Position numbers and translations under genes: made by a program. Shown piece by piece: positions 34,380 through 42,663 of a DNA stretch of 64,000 nucleotides. The notes under the pieces are model-generated. The model searched no databases and had not been told where the DNA came from. It worked only from the letters and a program-made list of their open reading frames with translations. How positions within the stretch are numbered: position 1 is the stretch's first letter; each line of letters starts with the position of its first letter. Source of the stretch: Kiritimatiellia bacterium (lineage in GTDB: Bacteria > Verrucomicrobiota > Kiritimatiellia > RFP12 > UBA1067); NCBI GenBank assembly GCA_017525225.1, contig JAFXTB010000171.1, positions 34,541 to 98,540 of the forward strand, in the 5' to 3' direction.

Positions 34380-36556
34380 CTCACACCTCCCGTGAAATCG
34401 GCGGCATACAGCCTGTTTTCGTGGATCGTTGCGGATGCCGTGTACGGCACTCCCGTGAATATGCGCTCCTTGCGCTCGCCTGTCTGCGGATCCCATGCGT
34501 AGAGTGCACCGTCCTGGCAAGGCGCCCATATAAGCCCCTTCCACAGCACCGGACACGAAGAAAGCGAACGTATCGGCGGATACTGGTAGTGGAGCGTCAC
34601 GAGCAGGGCCTCTTCGACCGGGGCCGTCCAGACAAGGTCGAACTTCTTCAGATCGAAGCAGATCAAACCCTTGCGCTGCGAACCGAAGTATGCCCTGTCG
34701 CCGATGAAGAGCGGCTGCGTGTAGCAGTTCACGGAGAAGTCGAACTTCTTTCTGCGGATCGGCTCGCCGGTATGCGGCTCGACTTCGAGGAACTCCTTGT
34801 CGGAGGTGAGATAAAGCTTGCCGTCCTTGAACACGGGAAACCCGAACCGTTCGATCCATGGCAGGCCGGACCTGTACCATTCCTGCGTGACGGAACTGTT
34901 GTTGCGCGTATGCCGCCACAGTTCCTTGCCCGTCTTCTCGTCGTAGCCGAAAAGCCCGACCCAGAAGGAACTGCCCACCACTACGCCTTCGCCGACCACT
35001 GGTGCGGACGGCGTACCGATGAACTGTACTCTTTCATCCTGCGTGCGCCAGCATATCCTGCCGGCGTCGGGATCTATGGCGAAGAGAGACTTCCTCGCCG
35101 TGCCCACGTAGATGCGGTTTGAACTGGGATCGTAGGTCATCGCGGATTTCGAGGTGCCGGAATTGCCGCCTCCGAGCCTGTTGCCTATTAGCCCTATGTC
35201 GCCGCGCACGTCAAGTTTCCAGATCACCCTGCCCGTCGCCGGGTCGAGGGCGCGAAGTCCCCATTCCATGTCGTGCACGATAACCTTGCCGTTCACATGG
35301 AGGATGCGCGTCATCACGTTGGCCTTGATTGAATGGAACCAGAGTTCCTTGCCTGTGGCGGCGTCGAGCGCGAATACGCCCGCCTTGTCGGTGCCGGCCC
35401 AGTCAATAGTGCCTACGAACACGCGTCCGTCCGCGACGCACGGCGCGCCGTAGAATACTATCCCCGGTACATTTGCAAGCCAGCCACCCGGCGGCGGAGC
35501 AACCACCGGCTTCCAAGGCTCGCCATGGCCGTAGCGGTTCTCGGCATAGAGGCGGCGATCCTTGTCCACATGGATCACCTGCAACGTGGAAAGTTGCTTG
35601 TACGGCGGCGCGACGCTCACGACCTCGATCTTCCGGTCCTCGGAACGGCGCAGGTAGTTCTGGTGCAGATGCCCGTGGATGATGGCCTTGAAGTCGCAGG
35701 CGGCCATAACATCGAAAGGCTCCTTGGTGAGAGTGACTATCTGCGAATGCGAATAGAGCTTGCGCATGTCGTAGATCTTGGTGTCGTAGCAGCCATGAGT
35801 GAGCAGCATGACGGGCTGGCCCTTGCGTCTCGCTATCGCGAGGTCGTTGCGCAGCCAGGCCACTATCTCGTCGGCGGTGTACGAGGGCTTGCCGTCGCCC
35901 CACATCATGGGCGTCGCCACGAAATGCACGCCGCCCGCGTCGAGCGAATACCAGCACGGGCCGTAGAACTTCTCGAACGTCGCCTCGCCGTTCTCGGGCG
36001 TGATGATGTCGTGGTTGCCCTGCACGTAGAACACCGGCCTTCCCACCGTCTCGAAGTTCATTATCTGGATATGGGCCGCCATGCCCCTCGCCGCGCAGAT
36101 GTCGCCGGTATGCACGAAGAAGGCGCAGTTGCGCTCGTCGGCGAACTTCTTCGCCTTCCGTATCCACACGCGCTCGCGTTCGGAGGTGTCGCTTATCTCG
36201 CTGTCGCCGATGTGCATGATCGTGAAAGGACCAGGCTTGGAGGCCGGCCACGGCAGGAGGTCGAAGTCGTACGCGGCATCGGCGCCCGCGAAGCGGATGT
36301 AGTGGCAGGGAACGCGCCAGCCGCTCGGCGGCGTAACGGAGATGAAGCGCACCCCTTCGCGAGCCGGCAGCGACCAGGATCCGTCCGCAGCGGTCTCAAC
36401 GCAGTTCAGCCCGTCTGTGACAACCACGCCGCCCATGCCCTTGCCGGCTGCTGTGACGCGCCCACGCACAGTACCCGCCGCAGCGAGCGCATTGCCAGTC
36501 CATACGACCGCGCCACCGGCGGCGGCATTCTTCAAGAACGATCTTCTGTTGACCAT
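34367..36556 (-). CDS. Tat-exported calcineurin-like phosphoesterase fused to a PQQ-type beta-propeller (paralog)
   Basis: 729 residues. MVNRRSFLKNAAAGGAVVWTG is a twin-arginine signal. Same architecture as 29960-32182: MetallophosN-like domain, metallophosphatase motifs (HIGDSE, HTGDIC, VQGNHDII, LLTHGCYD, HGHLHQN) and a propeller with GVFALDAATGKELW, LRALDPATGRVIW and LFAIDPDAGRICW. Whole passages are identical, for example the one around SLPAREGVRFISVTPPSGW, while the propeller is more diverged. It is the first gene of the operon, directly behind a near-consensus promoter, and its 3' end overlaps the propeller gene. Confidence 0.85.
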   Translation of the reverse strand: MVNRRSFLKNAAAGGAVVWTGNALAAAGTVRGRVTAAGKGMGGVVVTDGLNCVETAADGSWSLPAREGVRFISVTPPSGWRVPCHYIRFAGADAAYDFDLLPWPASKPGPFTIMHIGDSEISDTSERERVWIRKAKKFADERNCAFFVHTGDICAARGMAAHIQIMNFETVGRPVFYVQGNHDIITPENGEATFEKFYGPCWYSLDAGGVHFVATPMMWGDGKPSYTADEIVAWLRNDLAIARRKGQPVMLLTHGCYDTKIYDMRKLYSHSQIVTLTKEPFDVMAACDFKAIIHGHLHQNYLRRSEDRKIEVVSVAPPYKQLSTLQVIHVDKDRRLYAENRYGHGEPWKPVVAPPPGGWLANVPGIVFYGAPCVADGRVFVGTIDWAGTDKAGVFALDAATGKELWFHSIKANVMTRILHVNGKVIVHDMEWGLRALDPATGRVIWKLDVRGDIGLIGNRLGGGNSGTSKSAMTYDPSSNRIYVGTARKSLFAIDPDAGRICWRTQDERVQFIGTPSAPVVGEGVVVGSSFWVGLFGYDEKTGKELWRHTRNNSSVTQEWYRSGLPWIERFGFPVFKDGKLYLTSDKEFLEVEPHTGEPIRRKKFDFSVNCYTQPLFIGDRAYFGSQRKGLICFDLKKFDLVWTAPVEEALLVTLHYQYPPIRSLSSCPVLWKGLIWAPCQDGALYAWDPQTGERKERIFTGVPYTASATIHENRLYAADFTGGVRCFV

Positions 36557-36625
36557 GTGATTTTATCTCCTGTATGAATCGTTAGGATACGAACGCTGTC
36601 ATAGCCGATATTGGCACGGGCGGTA

Positions 36626-36655
36626 TTATACCTTCCCCATTTCCGTTTTGTCAAT
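36626..36655 (-). promoter_or_regulatory. Near-consensus sigma70 promoter of the phosphoesterase operon
   Basis: TTGACA (36655-36650) and TATAAT (36631-36626) are both perfect, with an 18-nt spacer, 70 nt before the ATG at 36556. The stop codon TGA of the upstream GH78-like gene lies within the -35 box. Confidence 0.8.
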
Positions 36656-39101
36656 TACGGAGGGGCGCATTCGCGCATCGTGGCGAAATGGTGTTTGTAC
36701 CGGGATGGAGCGGCATCGTGCGCCCCTTCCATACGAACTCGCCATCGACGGAATCGGGAAGAACCACGGTTCCCGAAACCGAGTCACCCTCAAAGTGCAG
36801 GTTCTCCTCGATGAATCCCCTGGGATGCGGAGCTCGGACCTTCATGGAATGCAGGCCGCCAGGTTGAGGCGCTATGCGAACGCGCCCGTAGAACGGTGCC
36901 GCGGAATCGATTCCCGCAAGCCCACGCTGCATGAACACGAGAGGATGCGATCCCCATGCGTGACAGTCGCTGCGCGCCTCCTTTCTGCCATCCATCTCTC
37001 CATCGGGGGCCTCAAGCGGCGTCTTCAGGTCCTGCTTGACATAGTCCCGCCAGAGATCGAGACGTTTCAGGAAGAGATCGGGACGCCCGAACTTGAAATA
37101 CGAATCAAAGAGATAGTACGAGAAATATACCGAGCAACGAGCGAGGCCAGGGGCGGAGACGAGTCCCTCGAACACGCGACGGGCACGGTCCTTTTCAAGC
37201 CTGCTGCATGCGAGGGCAAGGCACTGCGCATGTTCAGAGAACACGTCGTGGCGCAGCGTGTCGGCAAACATTCCGCGGGATTCGTCCCAGAAAAGACGCT
37301 CCACTGAAGCGAACGTCCTGGCGGACTGTTCCATTCGCAGATCCGCAAGCGCTTCATTCCCCATCGCGCGTTCGACCGCTGCCATGCCCTCCAACGTCAT
37401 TGCCCAGTACAGGTTGTTGACCGCAGACGGAGAGGATGAATCGCCATCAGGCGCATTGCCGCAATCCCATTCCGGCACCCAGTCCACAAAGCTCCAGCCT
37501 GGCAGCGAAGCGAGAAGCCCGTCGCCATTCTCCAGCAGCGCGATTCCATCGACCACGTGCCTCATCCCGGGCAGACGCGCCTTCAGCCATTCGCGATTGG
37601 CATGGTAGCGCACGTAGTCGGCATACATCATCAGATGGCACATGGAGTATGTCACCGACTCCTGCAGACCGCGCGAAGGATAGTTCATGGGAGCAAGGCC
37701 GCTGTCCCTGCGGCCATAGTCAAAGAACTCTATCGCACGGCGGATGAGACGGTCATCCGCGCTCATCGCCGCAAGGACGCGCAGTTCGACGCGGGAATCT
37801 CCAGGATACATCTGCTGCTCGTAGAACGGACAGTCGAAGAGCATCTCATGCGCACACATCTGCATGCCTCGCGCGCAGATGCGGCGCACGGGCTGGATGG
37901 TCGGATCGTCGCAGGCAAAAACGCTCTCGTCCTCCACTGGATAGCGGGATTCCAAGATGGCAATGTCGTTCACTTCGAGCGGCGAATCCGCCGTCTCCAC
38001 CACGATTCTCACCCAGCGCCCACTACGCCACCACGGCGTAGAGAACTCGGCGTCGTCGCGCCCGTCCGGCAGGAAGAGATCCGTGAAGCCCTTGAACATC
38101 TTGCCTCGCCACTCGGCACGGTTACGCGTCTTGAGCCCGTTCTTTTCGCGCACGGCCTCGCTCCATCCCCAGGTTATACGGGCTCCGGCGCCTCCGGACG
38201 TCTTCAGGACAGGATAGGCGCAGTAGTAGTCCTGAAGATCCCATAGAATCTCCTTCTTCGATTGCGGCGGCACCGTGAAACCTTCGCCGATCTTCACATC
38301 GCCCGTCTTGAACTCGCCGGGACGAACCAGGATCTCCGTCTGGTCTGGCAGCTGCGCAGGATAAAGAATCCATCCGGGACGTCTCGTGCCGACACGGTTG
38401 ATTCGCTTGGTCCGGACTGCGTCGCGTACTACGGCCACGTTTCCCCATCGCTCGGGCATTTCTGTCGCAAGGCCCGTTCCGCTGACCCGGAATGGCGCGC
38501 CGCACCCCCACGAACGCGCCCTTTCCAACGTCCCGTCGCTATGCGTCCCCTTCAGCGCCCCAGCCTTCCATGGCGCCTTGCCTGTAGTGAGCAACGCGTC
38601 AAACGGCCCGTCGGCCTTGAGGACAAATCCTCCTCGCCACGACAGCTGCGCCAGCGGTGCCGCTTCCCCGATGCGCCAGACGACCGCGTCAAGCGTGTGT
38701 GGACCTGCCGGAAGATCAATGTCATACGTGTGGCACATCCAGTTTTCCACTAGACCGCGATTCGGTCCGCGCGCCACGATGCGTCCGTCCAGAATCAAGA
38801 TGAAACGTTCATCGGCGCTTACATCCACCCGTGCCGTCCCGCCTGGCGATACGAATTCGCGCCGGAAACGAAAATACCTTTCCGGAGCGGTGGCGATTTC
38901 ATTCCTGAATTCGGTAGGCCATATCCACTTCGCCTCGTCGATCGGCAGCAGGACATGCACCCCCGCATCGCCACGCGAATATCGTTCCGGACGGAACACG
39001 CGTCTTACCGACGCATCGGCGGAAGCCTGGCCGCAAACGGCAGCCGCAACGAAAGCGCAGGCAAGGTTCTGCCGCAACCATGAGATTCTTGAGGACTTCA
39101 T
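36651..39101 (-). CDS. Exported GH78-like alpha-L-rhamnosidase
   Basis: 816 residues. Signal peptide MKSSRISWLRQNLACAFVAAAVCGQASA. N-terminal beta-sandwiches (AKWIWPTEF, RYFRFRREFVSPGGTARVDVSADERFILILDG) match the usual start of GH78 proteins. The (alpha/alpha)6 barrel spans ~400-730 with MLFDCPFYEQQMYPGDSRVE near 417, which is the counterpart of the GH78 motif with the general acid, but Arg-Asp-Glu is altered to FYEQQ. MNYPSRGLQESVTYSM, GWSFVDWVPEWD and SDCHAWGSHPLVF follow. Rhamnose removal is likely but the altered motif leaves the specificity open. It lies 90 nt after the GH10 fusion gene. Confidence 0.78.
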   Translation of the reverse strand: MKSSRISWLRQNLACAFVAAAVCGQASADASVRRVFRPERYSRGDAGVHVLLPIDEAKWIWPTEFRNEIATAPERYFRFRREFVSPGGTARVDVSADERFILILDGRIVARGPNRGLVENWMCHTYDIDLPAGPHTLDAVVWRIGEAAPLAQLSWRGGFVLKADGPFDALLTTGKAPWKAGALKGTHSDGTLERARSWGCGAPFRVSGTGLATEMPERWGNVAVVRDAVRTKRINRVGTRRPGWILYPAQLPDQTEILVRPGEFKTGDVKIGEGFTVPPQSKKEILWDLQDYYCAYPVLKTSGGAGARITWGWSEAVREKNGLKTRNRAEWRGKMFKGFTDLFLPDGRDDAEFSTPWWRSGRWVRIVVETADSPLEVNDIAILESRYPVEDESVFACDDPTIQPVRRICARGMQMCAHEMLFDCPFYEQQMYPGDSRVELRVLAAMSADDRLIRRAIEFFDYGRRDSGLAPMNYPSRGLQESVTYSMCHLMMYADYVRYHANREWLKARLPGMRHVVDGIALLENGDGLLASLPGWSFVDWVPEWDCGNAPDGDSSSPSAVNNLYWAMTLEGMAAVERAMGNEALADLRMEQSARTFASVERLFWDESRGMFADTLRHDVFSEHAQCLALACSRLEKDRARRVFEGLVSAPGLARCSVYFSYYLFDSYFKFGRPDLFLKRLDLWRDYVKQDLKTPLEAPDGEMDGRKEARSDCHAWGSHPLVFMQRGLAGIDSAAPFYGRVRIAPQPGGLHSMKVRAPHPRGFIEENLHFEGDSVSGTVVLPDSVDGEFVWKGRTMPLHPGTNTISPRCANAPLRN

Positions 39102-39191
39102 GCTATCACTTTTCCTTCACATCGATTTCGCCGAGCGCATAGCGATGCCGCGACGATGGCTGTTGCTGTTAGCTTTCTCATTTTCACTTCC

Positions 39192-42100
39192 TCATTTGAC
39201 TTCCGTGGACTGAACATGTTCCTTGCCGTCTTTACCCTTCCATGTCAGGCGGTACCGGCCCTTGAATCCGCGGAAGGCCGCCTTCCCGCCATCGGCCTTC
39301 ACCGTCAGTCGCGTCTTCCACTCGCGGTTGAGCAGATTGTCCATCATGTGCCACACCGCCTTCTTCTTCATGTCCTTCGTGTAGAAGCCGGAGGAAAGCG
39401 ATTCCTTGTGATTCGTGTAGTCCACGAGATTCCAATATGTGATGCGGTAGACGCTCGGCCAGGAGAACCAGAGCCGATACAGGTCGCGGAGAGCCTGCGC
39501 CTGGACTTCATGTCCCCATGCGGTGTCCTCGGGTGCAGGTATGGTGATCTCCGAGATGTGGATCGGGCGTCCCAGCCGGTCCGCGTCGGCCAGCGTCTTC
39601 ATGATGCGCTCCGGCGTGTAGCAGTATCCGCGCCGGCCCTTGTGCTCTCCGCGCGCGAGGCCGCGCATCTCATTGGCATTGAAGATGTGGAACTGGATCC
39701 CGACGATGTCTATCTTCGCGCCGCGATCGATGAGCGACTTCACGAACGCGAGATACACTTCGTCGATCGTGCAGGCCTCGTTGATCGCCGCCTTCACCGA
39801 CGGATCGAGGTATTTCTCGGCAGTCTTGAAGCAAGGAAACGTGTAGTCGGCGGGTACTGGGAACTTCTTCGGTTGCCCCCAGAACTCCGTATCGTCCGGC
39901 GCCGACGGCGAGGCGTCGCGGCGGCAGGATTCGTTCACTATGTCCCACTGGCCGATGCGCCGCCCGTAGTGTCGCGCGAGCTCGCGGATGTGCGCCTGGT
40001 ATTTCGCGATCACCGCCGGGCTCTTCGGGTCGTCGCCCTCGACCCACTGCGGATGGAAGCTGCGGTACACCATCACGTGTCCATGCATTGCGATTCCATT
40101 GCGTTCGCAGAAGTCGACTACCGGGTCCGGCGCCGGACGGCGGTATTCCAGAAACCTGTCGTACTTCTCCGCCGGCGTGAGCGAGGATACGGAATTCCAG
40201 AACGCCGCGCCGTCGTGGGGTCCCGGCGCGAAACGGAACTTCCCCTGCACCGGCTCGTAGGACTTCCAGTAGAACGCGATCGTCGCGGCGTTCCAGAGAT
40301 TCGTGAACGTAGCCTTGTAGATGTCGTTCCAGTCGTCGCGCCCGAGCTGGTCGAAGTTGAAGATGTGCGACCCGAACTGGAAGGCGTGCGAGACCTGCTC
40401 GACCTTCACCTCAGTACCGTCCGGCGCATCGACTTCCACCACCGCGTCCGCCTTGCGGCACTTCTCGATACGCGCGTCGATCTGCGCCTGGACCTGGTCG
40501 TTCCACAATTCCCTGTACTTCGCGGACATCGCATCCGCGCATTTCGCCGCCGGGACGAGCAGCCAGCTGCGGGGCGGGATCTCTCCCTTTGAGGAAACAT
40601 CGGGCGTTGAGAGCGCGTACTTGCGCGGGGATCGCGTCCAGTTCACGAGCACTGCCGCCTTACGTCCGTCCGGCGCGCGCCAGACGGAGTGCAGGATGGC
40701 TGGTATCGTGTAGCGCGTGGTGGTGCGGTATTCCCCTTCTCGGGCGTACGTGCCGCGCACGAGGAAGTCGATCTTCGGCGTGTCGCATTCCATCTTGCCT
40801 GGCGCGCACATGTCGCCGTCGAAGAGGAAGTCGCGGTTGCTGTGGTAGAAGCGCGCCGTGTCAATCATCAGCCGGTAGTCGTCCGCGAAGCGCGGGTCGG
40901 TGTCGTCGCCGGGGCGGAAGTTGTGGACCATCGGCTGCATACCCCACGTCACGCCACGCACTAGCTCGAGCGCGAACTGGTCGGGGAACATCGCCTTCCA
41001 GTCCTTCTCGATCTTCCATTTCTTGTCCGTAGGCCACTTCGAATCGAACGGCGGAATCCCGTGCACCATGGCATACGAGCCGAACAGCACCTCGCAGCCG
41101 TGATAGACGGCCTGGTTCACCGGCACGGTGTAGCGGCGATCGTTGTTGTAGCCGTAGCGCTCGGAGTTGCACGCGAGGCAGATGCCGGCGTCGAACACGT
41201 CCAGATATGGCTCGGTGGCGTCCTCCGTGCAGAGCAGGATGCCGGGGTTGTCCGCCTTTATCTGCGCCGCGAACTTGCGGTATCCCTTGATGCCGTGCGT
41301 GCCGCCGCCGGGCGCGTGGACGTGGTTCGTGGCGTAGCACGGGTCGTATGAGGCGTTGCCGATCATGTCCATGTAGATGCCCGGCATGCCTGTGGACGCG
41401 AGAGTGCGGTAGAGCTTCCTCATACGCGTCTGGTATTTCTCCGCCGTACCGCACATGTAGGCGAGCCGATGCGGGAGGAATCTGTTGAACGCCGTCGCGC
41501 GAAACGTGCCGTCCTTGCTGATGCGTACGCCCTCCTCCCCACCCTCGGACCAGGAAGGATCGTCAAGGTCCCAAGTCATGCCGTTGGTGTATACCTGGAT
41601 GAAGATCCCTGCGTCGTTGCATCGCTTCACGGCGGCTCGGAAGACCTCTTCGCCCTCACGCGGCGGCCAGAAGTTCGGGAATCCGGTGTCATACGGGATG
41701 TCGTGCCACCAGTACCAGTCGAGCGCGGCTGGAACGCCGGACGCCTTCTGGAACCTCTCCACCGGCGTGATCACGTGGTCGGCTGCGCCACGGTTCCAGA
41801 ACCACATGGCGATGTCGCGCATCTTCCCGAAGTTGCGCGCCCGTGCCGCGCTGTACCACGGCTGGCGCCGCGCCCAGTCGCGGTAGCGCGCCGCCGCCGC
41901 AAACCAGTCCGCCCCCGGCAGCGCGGCGATCGTGCCGCCGAACGGCATCTTCCAATTGCGCGGCGAGGCGGCGGGCGGTTCGCAGACAGCCTCGAGCGAC
42001 ACCGTACCGGCCTTCTGTCCGGCCTTCGCACTGAACCTGCCGGTGTAGAACCTCGCCTCGTCACGCTGGTCCAGATACCAGCCCGTGCCACCCTCCGTCA

Positions 42101-42662
42101 AGGCCGCGATGAAGTGGAACGTCTGCGGCCTTGCGGATGCCACCGTCGCGCCCGGCTTGAGTTTCGCCCACTCCGGCCAGACGAGCGCACCGATGGACAT
42201 GGGATACAGGATCGCAGTCTCCGGACCGCGCGGTACTGTGACGATCGGGAAGCGGACCTCCGCCACGGGAAGCGGGCATTCGCAGTTCTCGTAGCCGAAC
42301 TTCCAGCCGATGGATCCGTCCGGCAGAGTCTCGAACACGGCCGTCACCGTGAAGTCGGCACCGAACGTCTCGCATCCGCGCCAGGTGACGATGGTCTTTC
42401 CGTCCTTGCCCGCCTTGACGTCCACCGTCTTCATGTTCGACGGCGCGGCCACCTTCAACGCCCTGTTGGACGAACCGAACTCCTCGGCCAGGATCCTGAA
42501 CGACACCTCCGCACCGGACAGCCCCGGCAGCGGCACGCCGTCCGCCGCACTGGCCCCCCGCGCCACCGAGAACGCGACGACCGCCGCCAATGCAAATCTA
42601 CACCATTTGTGATTTGTGAACATTTGTGTCATTTGCGATTTGAGAACGTTCAAAGACATCAT
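39192..42662 (-). CDS. Exported DUF6259 / GH10 xylanase fusion
   Basis: 1156 residues from ATG 42662 (a second ATG follows at once). AAAGGAG stands 6 nt upstream, inside the end of the previous gene, which stops 1 nt before. The frame to 43085 is not used. After a signal peptide (FALAAVVAFSVARGASA) residues ~40-640 match DUF6259: ALDWYWWHDIPYD, DAGIFIQVYTNGMTWDLDDPSW, MPGIYMDMIGNASYDPCY and GILLCTEDATEPY. Residues ~740-1115 are a GH10 module: HAFQFGSHIFNFDQLG, MHGHVMVYR, GQWDIVNESC near 902 (acid/base Glu) and PIHISEITI near 1033 (nucleophile Glu). A short C-terminal sandwich follows. GH10 enzymes cleave beta-1,4-xylan. The DUF6259 half is a probable glycosidase of unknown target. Confidence 0.88.
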   Translation of the reverse strand: MMSLNVLKSQMTQMFTNHKWCRFALAAVVAFSVARGASAADGVPLPGLSGAEVSFRILAEEFGSSNRALKVAAPSNMKTVDVKAGKDGKTIVTWRGCETFGADFTVTAVFETLPDGSIGWKFGYENCECPLPVAEVRFPIVTVPRGPETAILYPMSIGALVWPEWAKLKPGATVASARPQTFHFIAALTEGGTGWYLDQRDEARFYTGRFSAKAGQKAGTVSLEAVCEPPAASPRNWKMPFGGTIAALPGADWFAAAARYRDWARRQPWYSAARARNFGKMRDIAMWFWNRGAADHVITPVERFQKASGVPAALDWYWWHDIPYDTGFPNFWPPREGEEVFRAAVKRCNDAGIFIQVYTNGMTWDLDDPSWSEGGEEGVRISKDGTFRATAFNRFLPHRLAYMCGTAEKYQTRMRKLYRTLASTGMPGIYMDMIGNASYDPCYATNHVHAPGGGTHGIKGYRKFAAQIKADNPGILLCTEDATEPYLDVFDAGICLACNSERYGYNNDRRYTVPVNQAVYHGCEVLFGSYAMVHGIPPFDSKWPTDKKWKIEKDWKAMFPDQFALELVRGVTWGMQPMVHNFRPGDDTDPRFADDYRLMIDTARFYHSNRDFLFDGDMCAPGKMECDTPKIDFLVRGTYAREGEYRTTTRYTIPAILHSVWRAPDGRKAAVLVNWTRSPRKYALSTPDVSSKGEIPPRSWLLVPAAKCADAMSAKYRELWNDQVQAQIDARIEKCRKADAVVEVDAPDGTEVKVEQVSHAFQFGSHIFNFDQLGRDDWNDIYKATFTNLWNAATIAFYWKSYEPVQGKFRFAPGPHDGAAFWNSVSSLTPAEKYDRFLEYRRPAPDPVVDFCERNGIAMHGHVMVYRSFHPQWVEGDDPKSPAVIAKYQAHIRELARHYGRRIGQWDIVNESCRRDASPSAPDDTEFWGQPKKFPVPADYTFPCFKTAEKYLDPSVKAAINEACTIDEVYLAFVKSLIDRGAKIDIVGIQFHIFNANEMRGLARGEHKGRRGYCYTPERIMKTLADADRLGRPIHISEITIPAPEDTAWGHEVQAQALRDLYRLWFSWPSVYRITYWNLVDYTNHKESLSSGFYTKDMKKKAVWHMMDNLLNREWKTRLTVKADGGKAAFRGFKGRYRLTWKGKDGKEHVQSTEVK
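42601..42644. repeat. Short tandem repeat within the signal-peptide region of the GH10 fusion
   Basis: Degenerate ATTTGTG-type units (minus strand: CACAAATGTTCACAAATCACAAATGG), encoding SQMTQMFTNHKWC. It brings several in-frame ATGs, so unit changes would alter the N-terminus rather than the enzyme. Confidence 0.7.
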
Positions 42663-42663
42663 C

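Noticed and set aside
34380..34919. N-terminal extension of the propeller gene 33501-34379
   Set aside because: This part overlaps the phosphoesterase-propeller gene in another frame; the signal peptide and overlap start at 34379 are much better.
39156..40592. 478-codon open frame on the plus strand
   Set aside because: Antisense to the GH10 module with its catalytic motifs; low-complexity Arg-rich translation and no ribosome binding site.
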